A model generated the notes under the pieces. The model had not been told where the DNA came from, made no database searches, and saw only the letters and a program-made list of their open reading frames with translations. The translations under genes were made by a program, and so were the position numbers. 64,000 bases of DNA from Symbiodinium kawagutii (Eukaryota > Sar > Dinophyceae > Suessiales > Symbiodiniaceae). The stretch's first letter is position 1. Every line of letters starts with the position of its first letter. The stretch spans positions 44,558 to 108,557 of the forward strand of contig VSDK01010537.1 in NCBI GenBank assembly GCA_009767595.1. Direction: 5' to 3'. Positions 55,576-64,000 of the stretch are shown in pieces.

Positions 55576-56360
55576 TAATGGCCAGGATCAGATGCAATTT
55601 ACCCATGGCTATGATGGTTCATAGTGGTTGATCCTGGTCAATTAAGGGCTATTCAATCATGGTTGACAATGCTTGAAGAATGGTATATACATGAGTTAAC
55701 AGGTTAAGAAGCCATGATAAATACATGATTGATACATGGGTAGCCCTGATTAAACCGTCGTGGGCCATGAGTTAACAGGTTAACAGCCATGACTAATGGT
55801 TGTAGTGGTTGCTACAACCTTCATCAAACCATGATCAATCTTTCTTAATGCTTGAAAAGTGGATAGTAAAGGTTGATACTGGTTTGCGATGGTTAATACT
55901 GGTTGATAACGGGTGATCACTTGTGGCTAGTGATGGCAAATAAAGGTTGACTATGGAGAACCGATAACCATGGTTGATCATGGTTGAGACCTCATGATCA
56001 ATGAGGGTTAAAAAAGATTAATAAAGGCCAATAAATTGTCCTGGTCAACTTTTGGGAATAGCGGTTGCTAGCTGCTTAATCATGGTTGATTAAGAACAAT
56101 TCATGAACAAAGATGGATCATGGGTTAACAATTAGCATCAACCATGGATTAATCACGGTTTATCATGTCCGTATTAATTGATAGTGAGCATTTTCGGACA
56201 AACTTACATGGTTAAGGAACGCGATAAACTAACATGGCTTACCATGCAACCAACATTTAATAGAACCATCTATTCCTATTCAATGGTGGTTCAGGGGTAT
56301 CACCATGGCTATGGGCACAGTAAAAAATGCACCAACTGCATCCGGCTGCACCGGGCCGGC

Positions 56361-56416
56361 CTTTCAGAGCTCCGCCTTGAACGAAATCTGGATGGCTGGT
56401 GTTGATGTAGGCCATC
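56361..56416 (-). CDS. Dynamin stalk exon (YINTSHPDF motif)
   Basis: 56 bp; acceptor GGTCCTTAG|G, GC donor CTGAAAG|GCCGGC. Reads MAYINTSHPDFVQGGALK. The dynamin family has '(A/L)IELAYINT.HPDF' at the end of a stalk helix. The exon at 58563 supplies the preceding LVAIE in phase (GA plus G). Known role: stalk oligomerisation in membrane fission. Whether this is a Drp/DNM1L-type or a plant-type dynamin cannot be decided from this fragment. Confidence 0.78.
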
Positions 56417-56723
56417 CTAAGGACCGGAGAGCCGGTGGGAGCTACCACAGGTGATGGGATTGATCAAGTCATATGACATCCAGTGGTATCAAGTTGTACA
56501 CACAAGTTTTTTACTTTTACCTTGTGATAAGAAGGTCATCAACTGATGGTTAGCATCCAGTTTGTACCAGTGGTATCCGGTTGTATTGGGCAACGAAGGG
56601 CTAGTCGATGGTGATTCTGAATTACAAGTGGTACCTATCAGCTACCAACTATCACCTCAGAAAAAGCATGCACAAATCAAGCTGCCATCGTTGTCCGCAT
56701 GCATGGTCAACTTTTAGTGGAGT

Positions 56724-56797
56724 TGTACGGCTATGGGTCAGTTCACAGATTATCCCCCAGAAACTTGGTTGATTCATATTGACCCATAGCCATACAA
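56724..56797. mobile_element. Short TIR element, family C (short form)
   Basis: TTGTACGGCTATGGGTCAGT at the left and TATTGACCCATAGCCATACA at the right. The ~74-bp length is about 45 bp shorter than its relatives, a deletion of the CCCCTGGTTCCC interior. Confidence 0.78.
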
Positions 56798-57323
56798 GAA
56801 TCATCATTCCCACAATCATGAAAATCCTACCTGAGCCTTGCTGGGAACAGCCATGGTGATATGTTGCAATGAATCCTTGTCATACGATGCTGCACTTAGC
56901 ATTCGCATGACCAGGTGGCTACCGTGTGGGGCGCCTGGTCATACCACTGTCATAGGCTGTAACTGGGACCACAGGCTGCAGATTGATGATTTGCTGGTGA
57001 AGAAATGTCAATGATGATGACCACCAACAGCAACAGCAGTAACAACAATATCTTTTGATAGCCATATCATCTTGAATTTCCAAACATAATGGCGGGTCGT
57101 TGTTGAATACATGATCATTCATCAACAACCCAATAGCACCATCTGAGCATCATATTGGATATGCTCGCTTATGGCAAACTTTGTCACATGAACATGGCAA
57201 ACTTTCACCTATTCAGGATGGTTGATGGCGGTGACGAACCGAATAATGGCTAACGCTCGGCAAGAAATGTTGAGAATTGTTCTCAAAAAGGCTCAATTGA
57301 TGATGTTTATCGCAATCGATGAT

Positions 57324-57416
57324 CTGGTTGGTGGTTTCAAGCCCTATGAAAATATTAGTCAACCAACCATTTGTGAATCATTACTAGGGAAAACAAAAAA
57401 GGTGGAAACCACCAGC
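57324..57416. mobile_element. Short TIR element, family B
   Basis: CTGGTTGGTGGTTTCAAGCC at the left, GGTGGAAACCACCAGC at the right. Interior TATTAGTCAACCAACCATTT and ATTACTAGGGAAAAC as in the 14248 copy. Confidence 0.8.
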
Positions 57417-57899
57417 TAGTGATGTTTATCCCAATTGTCGGATATCCCATGAATTCACGAACAACGCTTCATGATTTTCCGCTGATGCCTGTTAGTGTAA
57501 GGAACTAGGCAAAAGCATCGTCACAAGACCATCAGTAATACACGCATCCATTTTCATCGTCCAATCGACAATAGTTCTTGTAACAACGACCCGTCCATGG
57601 TAGAACATCAGCACCAACCACAGCAGGTTGATGAAGAATAGTTGTTAATCAAGGATGATTGATCACTTGTCGATGATTGTTTCTTGTTGTTTACAACAAG
57701 CTTCAGCTACGATCAACCTGTTCAAAAAGCTGTTAGAACAACATCAGTGGTTGCACTCTGGAACATCACAATTAGTTGCTAAAGCTTCTCAACCAGCACA
57801 AACCATCAGGAGCACGAACATGAACCATCAAAAAAACATTAACTGTTCTCAACCGCTAGTGTATAACCTGAATCAACCGTCATTAAGCATCATGAAGCA

Positions 57900-58500
57900 T
57901 AGGTCATGGACCATCAAGAACCATCATTAGCATCACTAACCGTGATTGTGCAACAAAAGACCGACACATATTCACCATGGATTGGCATGCACCTGAGATG
58001 GGGGTGAATTAGGAACAAGAGTCCCTTCCTGCGCACTGCTGGGAAGGGTTTTGGAAACAAACAGGAAAGCAACAACGAAGATTAACCATCGCTAACCCTC
58101 AGTAACCATCACTAACCGTCATGAACCATCATTAGCCATCATTAACCGTCAATAGCCATCATCAACCATCATTGATCATCATGAACCATAAGTCATTAAC
58201 CATCATAATTAACCATCATTGTTTGCCATCAAAATTCTATTGTCAACCGTTCTCAGCCACTAACCATCATCAACCATGAATATCAAAGATCAAGCAATTG
58301 TTGCCAATCACCATGAATCATTGATCCAGCTGGTAATCATGATTAACCACAAAAAACAAATTATCAACCACCATTCAGCATTCTGAATCATGTTTAGCCA
58401 TTGGTTCAACACTATGAGCAACAAAAAACCAAATATCAACCATCATTGACGATTCTCAATGATCTTTACCCACCATTAATCATTAACCATCATTAAACAC
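57900..58500. repeat. Degenerate AACCATCATTAACCATC field
   Basis: Degenerate decamer-like words with CATCA dominance. No exon seen. Confidence 0.55.
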
Positions 58501-58562
58501 TACTAACCATGGCAACATTGACTCCGAAAACCATGACAACCTGGCGCCGGGAGCTCAGCCAC

Positions 58563-58633
58563 TCGATGGCCACCAGATCGCGGATCATGGCCATGGTGGG
58601 CTCCAAGCACCTGCGAAGGATGTCCCGGACCAC
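58563..58633 (-). CDS. Dynamin stalk exon (…RDLVAIE)
   Basis: 71 bp; acceptor CGCCTGGAG|G, donor GGCCATCGA|GTGGCT. Reads VVRDILRRCLEPTMAMIRDL plus VAI and the first two bases of Glu. The dynamin stalk has 'v...L......... LV.IEl.YINT'. With 56361-56416 the join reads …LVAIE-MAYINTSHPDF…, which is decisive for the family. The GTPase domain would lie upstream (beyond about 59 kb) and was not found in the window. Confidence 0.76.
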
Positions 58634-59208
58634 CTCCAGGCGACGCGTGGCGACGCGCGTTGATGGTGTTGATCGAGGTTGATGGGTCAACCGCATGCCG
58701 TTGATAAGTGGGTATAATTTGATGATGTCTGCTGTTTAATGGTGGTTGATCGAGACTAATTAGCAAGGGTTCAATATGGTTGATTCATGGTCAAACGCAA
58801 ATGGTTGCTTAGTGGTGGTTCATGCAAATGACAATAAATGGGTCCAGGTTTGAATCTGATGAAGAATGTTGGTAAATCTTGGCGTAAATGGGTCCACAGT
58901 GGCTGACAAAAACTAAAATGAAACGGTTTATCATGGATAACAATGATTGGGATGATTGGATAATAATGATTTATAAACGCAACGATATTTTGTGAATCAA
59001 TGGTTGGTACTTAGTGGAGATAAATACTAAGCGACAGCCCCGCAGCGTCGAGAAGGCTGTCAGCAAAAAGGCTTTCTTGAAACTCACTGTGATCCCATGA
59101 GGAACTCCCAGAGGTCTACAGGCTCTCAGTCGCAGCAGGAGAAGGGCCGCCTGCTGGCTCACATCTTCCGCGATGTTCGAACTGTGCTCGCATCTCAGCA
59201 GCCCAGTC

Positions 59209-59371
59209 ACCTCCCCATCCAGACCAAGCCCCAATGCGTTGCAAAAATCACAACTCAAATGTGATCCGCTTGGTGCCAGAACTTAACGCGTTCCTGTCAC
59301 TGCCTGGCCTTTCTTTTTTGTGCGGGAGACCGCGGCCGAAAAAGCGTGTGGGTTTGCACCTTGAGCCAAAT
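59209..59371 (-). other. 163-bp insertion headed by a spliced-leader-like string
   Basis: Relative to 51891-51926, the sequence CCGCGACTGCGCC|(C)GCGACTGGGCTG is interrupted here. After GACTGCGCC it continues ATTTGGCTCAAGG… and resumes at GACTGGGCTGCTGAG. The inserted block has no repeat family and no clear ORF. Confidence 0.55.
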
Positions 59372-59374
59372 GGC
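59360..59374 (-). promoter_or_regulatory. Relict dinoflagellate spliced-leader candidate
   Basis: Minus strand GCCATTTGGCTCAAG. The dinoflagellate leader ends GCCATTTTGGCTCAAG, so the match is 15 of 16 with one T missing. It lies at the 5' end of the inserted block, where a leader should be if the block came from a trans-spliced mRNA. Confidence 0.55.
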
Positions 59375-59383
59375 GCAGTCGCG

Positions 59384-59450
59384 GCGCCTTCTCATCGTAC
59401 TCCACCCAGCCATCAAAGTCCATGGCCTCATCAAAAACTCAGCCTTCCGC
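59384..59450 (-). pseudogene. Rearranged EF-hand fragment
   Basis: Shares GTTTTTGATGAGGCCATGG, ATGGCTGGGTGGAGTACGAT and GCGCCGCGACTGCGCC with 51900-52071 on the same strand, but in a different order. The Ca2+ loop reads D-F-D-G-W-V-E-Y-D-E, two residues short, so binding is unlikely. A degenerate paralogue. Confidence 0.6.
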
Positions 59451-59979
59451 GGCCGGTCGAACTTGGCGCGGCCTTGTCATCCCAGCTGTGGACTTGAGGA
59501 CCATGGATAGCGACGGATAGCGATAGCTCCTTCTGAAGACTACAAACCATCACAAATCCATTCGCTGCCGAAGGCACACTGTCACTCCGACTAAGAAAGT
59601 CGTCGAAATTAACCTGCAGGGCAAGTCATCGAACTGCGAGCGACACCAATTATCGCAAGTAAACAGCGGTTAGGATTGACAGAACCAGGCGCAATACAAG
59701 CACCATCACAATGCGGCGCTTGATTAATGTCAAGTAGGCTCTGCGGTATTGCAATTATCAATGGAACGTGCGAAAACTTCTCATCAATTCCTGGGTTTCA
59801 TCAAACTTGTGATTGTAGTAGTTCAAATGATTCATAAGTGATAAAGAGAAATTTGAGGGAATTGCTCCCGTTCCAAGCGAAGAAAGACAAAGGGTTGACA
59901 TTGAAAAACTATTAATAATATCCCGCAGGATCATTACATCTGTGGATAAAACCACCATTGTCCGTTATTAAGTTATTAT

Positions 59980-62210
59980 CACAACAACCAATCATCAACC
60001 AGGCTTATCAAGCAATATCAACGGATACTATTCAAAGTTCCCAACCATCATTAGCCAGGAACAAATATCATTCACCAAGATCTTTTAGAATCGCTATTAA
60101 CGATCTATAACTGACCAATCAAACCAACCATTGCAGGCCATTGTTCACCATTATTAACCATTCTGAATCTTTATTAGCGACTTTTTAATCACTAGGAACC
60201 ATGATTAACCACTAAGAACCACTGCTAGCCAGACCTGACCACTACTAACCACTGTTGACTGTTCACCATTCTGAACCAATATAAATGAGCGTGAACCAGC
60301 CATCAGTAGACATTGTGAATCACTATCAACGACTATAAACCATGATTAGACACGATGAGCCGCTATCAGCCAATGTCAACCACTATGAACCACTTTGAAC
60401 CACTATGATCTATTACAAATAGTTTTCACTACGTACTGTTAACAACTATTCACCTATTTTAACCGCTAAATAAATCACTATTCACCATTCTTCGCTGATA
60501 TGGGCCAGTATGAACCATTGTATACCACTATGAACCACTATTATGAGCCTTTGTGCGCCACCGCTAAGCACTAGCAACCGCTATTGACCAATTACCCAAT
60601 TTTAACCATTAATCACAAACAAAATTAACATTATTGTCCGTTGTCAACACCGTCATTAACTACTACCAATCATCATCATTTATTCAAGTAATTATTTTTC
60701 TCAACCATCGTTCAGAATCAGCCACAGCAATTTCCACCTTTATTCATGTCACTATTCACCAGCTATTCACTATGAGTTCTGCCGCTGGGTGAATATAGTT
60801 AGTATATCCGATATCCCCTATTATTAACCATTACAATCACTATTAAAAAACCGTTTACGGCTTATTATAGTTGGCATATCCCCTATTATTGCTTATAATC
60901 CCCTCAACCACCATTAAAAATCCCAAAATGGCCATGAAATAAACTATCATTAATGGTTAAATTATAACCCTACAAATTCTTGCAGCAAAAACCATTTTAT
61001 CAACCATTTGTCACCCTTAACGGCCATTAATATTCACCATGATTATCCACCATGATTAACCACTACAAACCATTAGCAACCACTATACCATGGTTTGCAA
61101 TGGTGAATATTCATTAACCACAATACCACTACAAACCACTATTAACCATTGTTAACTATATTAATGACCACTATACGTGATTACCGATTAACCAATAATA
61201 ACTACTACTATATGTTATCAATGATTAACCATTACTAATGGGTAATTGATGGTTAATGATGATGATACAATACGTACCATTCACCCTTATTAACCAAAGA
61301 TCAACCATCATTAACCATTATCAATCATTATTATAAAACCATTCTTAACCACCACTATTAGTATGTAGTATGAACCATTATTCATCATTATTAACCACTA
61401 TTAACCTTCATTAACCATCATTAACCGATATCAATCATAATTCACCATCTTTAACCGTTATTAACGATTATGAACTATTATTCACCATTACTGACTACTA
61501 TTAACCATTAGTAACCATTCTTAACCACTATGAACCATTATTCACCACGATTAACCATTAGTAACCATTATCAACCATCATCAACCATTAGTAACCATTA
61601 TTCATTATTACTAACCACTGTTAAACAGTAGCAATTGCTATTCACCACTATTAACCATTAGTAAGCCTTATAAACCATTATTAACCATTAGTCACCATTA
61701 TGAACCATTATTAACCATCATTAACCACTATTAACAATTATTAACCATCACTTACCACTATTAACAATGAATTAACCATGATTAAACATGGTGAACCACC
61801 ACTATTAGTTTGTAGTAACAACCATTATGAACCATCATAAACAATAATCAAACATTATTAACCATTACCAACTACTAAAAACCATTATCAACCAATATTA
61901 ACCATTATCAACCATTATTGACCATTATGAACCATTATTAACCATTATCAACCATCATTAACCTACATTCACCGTGATTAACCATTAACCACTATTAACC
62001 ATTATTAACCATTATCAACCACTATTCACCTTTATCAACCATCATTAACCATGATTAAGCATTATTAACCATTACCAACCACTATTAACCATTATTCACC
62101 ATCATTAACCATTATCAATCATTATTCACCATTATCAACCACTATTCACCACTAGTAACCATTATTCATCATTATTCACTACCATTAACCACTAGAAACC
62201 ATGGTTAATA
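59980..62210. repeat. Decamer satellite AACCATTATT (degenerate)
   Basis: Over 2.2 kb of 10-bp units such as AACCATTATT, AACCATTATC, AACCATTAGT and TTCACCATTA, densest at 61350-62200. One sense only. The rest of the window carries scattered copies in both senses. Confidence 0.88.
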
Positions 62211-62257
62211 GTGCTTCACCATTGCAGTGGTTCTCAACCACCACCCACCATGGTTAC

Positions 62258-62309
62258 CCACCACCGCGCCCCGAAGATCTGCTCCCGCAGCCGCACGAAG
62301 CGCCGGAAC
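62258..62309 (-). CDS. Candidate exon, Arg/aromatic-rich
   Basis: 52 bp; acceptor CTCGCCCAG|G, donor GGTGG|GTAACC. Reads FRRFVRLREQIFGARWW. It lies in a GC-rich island at the end of the decamer array. Another frame upstream (AHGTTWSQRYGAPNGRRLAQ) is also open, so exon limits may differ. Confidence 0.42.
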
Positions 62310-62399
62310 CTGGGCGAGGCGGCGCCCGTTGGGTGCGCCGTACCGCTGGGACCAAGTGGTGCCGTGGGCCTTGCATCAGCTAGGTGGTTTCCCTGAAAA

Positions 62400-63150
62400 A
62401 ACTGGTGAAAACCTGTGAAAACCTGTGAAAACCCATCAAAAATTCATGAAGATGGTAGGTTTTCATCAGCTTCAGCTAAGATAACCATCAACAATTATGA
62501 AAAAATGCTAAAGTTTCCTTTCCCTCTAAAAACCTATCAAAAACCTATAGAACATTGGTTGGGTTTCATCAGCTTGAGCGATTCAGCGCATGAAGATGGT
62601 AGGTTTTCATGAGCGTTTCTGCCATGGTTCAGCCATGAGGGTACAACAGAGGTGGTTTCCATCTCTGGTTTGTGGTGCACCCCTATGGAAAACTATTAGT
62701 CAACCAACCTTTAGCCAATGATTATTAGGGAAAAAAATGTCAATCAAACCAGCCAGATCAGGTGCTTAAACAATGATAGAGCCATGACGAGGGTCAGCAC
62801 CAAGGCCTCAGTAGGGCCTTGATGGATCATGAGGTGGTTGGTCATCAACGCTTCATGATGGCCACGCAGTGGTTTTGGAGGATGGCGGCTGGTTGATGAC
62901 TGATTGATGAAGGACGAACGCGTGAGGGTTTCCTGGTGTTTCGTTTTGTATGGTTGATCAGTGGAAAATGATGAGCGACAATAGTCCTTTAGTTAGTGAT
63001 GGTCAATGGTTGATGAGACTGGCTGACTAATAGGGCAATGTATGGTCAACATAGTGACTCTACAACTCGCCATTTGCGTTGAATTAGCCAACTGCCCTTT
63101 GGGGAGTGTCAAGTAGAACCAAACAACAAGAGTTGGCTGGTTGTTGTTGG
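62400..63150. other. No gene recognised; repeats
   Basis: Contains a ~130-bp partial duplication (GAAGATGGTAGGTTTTCATC at about 62448 and 62591) and a family B element. No convincing exon. Confidence 0.45.
62665..62756. mobile_element. Family B element
   Basis: CTGGTTTGTGGTGCACCCCT at the left and GTCAATCAAACCAGCCAG at the right, with CTATTAGTCAACCAACCTTT and ATTATTAGGGAAAA inside. Confidence 0.68.
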
Positions 63151-63239
63151 TTGCTATCCCCTTCTATCTAATTCAATGTCCTGGGAAGCGGATAACCAGC
63201 CATTGAATTGAGGTATGACAGGATCAATCATTCTTGATA

Positions 63240-63384
63240 TCCATAGAATATCCAATTCTATAACCAGCCAACGCAACCACAGCAGGGTTGGTATGTCCAG
63301 CTGGTCAATCAAGTTGTAGAACCTGGTTTCAGTAGGACCGGGAAAGTGTGCGCGTTTTAGCGCTTTCCTATGAAACCATGACAT
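63240..63384 (-). CDS. Candidate exon, unknown protein
   Basis: Minus frame reads HRKALKRAHFPGPTETRFYN then LIDQLDIPTLLWLRWL. Possible acceptor TTTCATAG|G and donor GAAACCAG|GTTCTA. Protein-like but unassigned. Confidence 0.4.
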
Positions 63385-64000
63385 AGCTTAAGGCTTTTTT
63401 GCGGTTGCAATTTTGATAAAATGATGGAATTTGCTGATCCGTAAAAAGTGAAACAATCCGCAAATTGATGGTTCTCCTCTCAAAAGTGATTGCTTGTATT
63501 TTCTTACAATTAACAATTGTCAAACACAATTAATCATTATCAACCGGAATTAGCCAGTATGTGGCCATAAGTAATCGTAATTAGCCTATGGGTTGTAGGA
63601 TGTAGTTGCACTTACCCACACCATAAAGGTCTGGTTGGCGGCTGGTAGGCTGGAGGATACGCATTTCCCGGAGACATTCCTGATGGATAAAAAGACAATA
63701 TTGGGGTTTCCAAAAGTGGTGTAACCAGAATAAACCATCATGAGCTACTATTGCTTACTCAGAGTATCACCACTTTTTGAACATTTATCATCATTCAGTA
63801 CTAGCTATAACCATTAACATCCTTTAATCATAGTAGTTGATTTATTACTACTCCCCTGCAAGTTAACGACCAACCGGAAAAAAAAGATATTATCAACCTG
63901 GATATGTATAACTACCACCAACCTACCAACCACCCGCCACCAATATCCTACTAGTTACTGAGTTATTATTGACTACCAACCTGGGAAAAAAACACGATAT

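Noticed and set aside
1..64000. tRNA, rRNA or spliced-leader RNA genes
   Set aside because: No cloverleaf with A/B boxes, no rRNA core strings and no full 22-nt leader with a donor were seen by eye.

Overview
The window looks like nuclear DNA of a eukaryotic alga, most likely a dinoflagellate. There are no operons, no packed ORFs and no ribosome-binding sites. Short exons of roughly 40-230 bp sit between introns of 0.5 to several kb. Many introns appear to start with GC or GA after an AG instead of GT, as is known for dinoflagellates. One transporter is intronless, and one 15-base string is nearly the 3' two-thirds of the dinoflagellate spliced leader. The species cannot be fixed from sequence alone. 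Most long ORFs are chance readings of AT-rich repeats, so I called exons from splice signals, reading-phase agreement and recognisable domains.

Layout. 1-745: a composite satellite (14-bp, 54-bp and about 190-bp units). 3871-11999, minus strand: dispersed exons of an indoleamine 2,3-dioxygenase (IDO)-like gene, with an intronless AAAP-family amino acid transporter (6720-7994, same strand) apparently inside one intron. 13935-14522: a two-exon gene end. 15407-16213: a KH-domain ORF. 16804-19774: a cytochrome b5-domain gene. 20-29 kb: mostly repeats with a few candidate exons, including a GAT tract that reads as poly-Asp. 29391-30277: candidate exons. 30828-32744: a second copy of the composite satellite, broken by a 768-base gap. 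33.9-43.5 kb: mixed candidate exons, including a ubiquitin-like domain (plus strand) whose end is a perfect 28-bp hairpin, and a dynamin GED exon (37129-37227, minus). 46.3-46.8 kb: a 29-bp/119-bp higher-order repeat. 47.5-53.8 kb: further exons, including an EF-hand gene end (51994-52265). 56.4-58.6 kb: two dynamin stalk exons. 59.2-59.45 kb: a rearranged copy of the EF-hand region carrying a 163-bp insertion that begins with the spliced-leader-like string. 59.98-62.2 kb: a long array of degenerate AACCATTATT decamers.

Interspersed throughout are at least three families of short terminal-inverted-repeat elements of about 70-120 bp (called A, B and C here), and a pervasive low-complexity background built from ACCATTA/TAATGGT words. 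The genes do not form an evident pathway. IDO (tryptophan catabolism) and the amino acid transporter are adjacent, but their nesting looks like insertion history more than functional grouping. Exons without a recognised domain are hypotheses that need transcript support.
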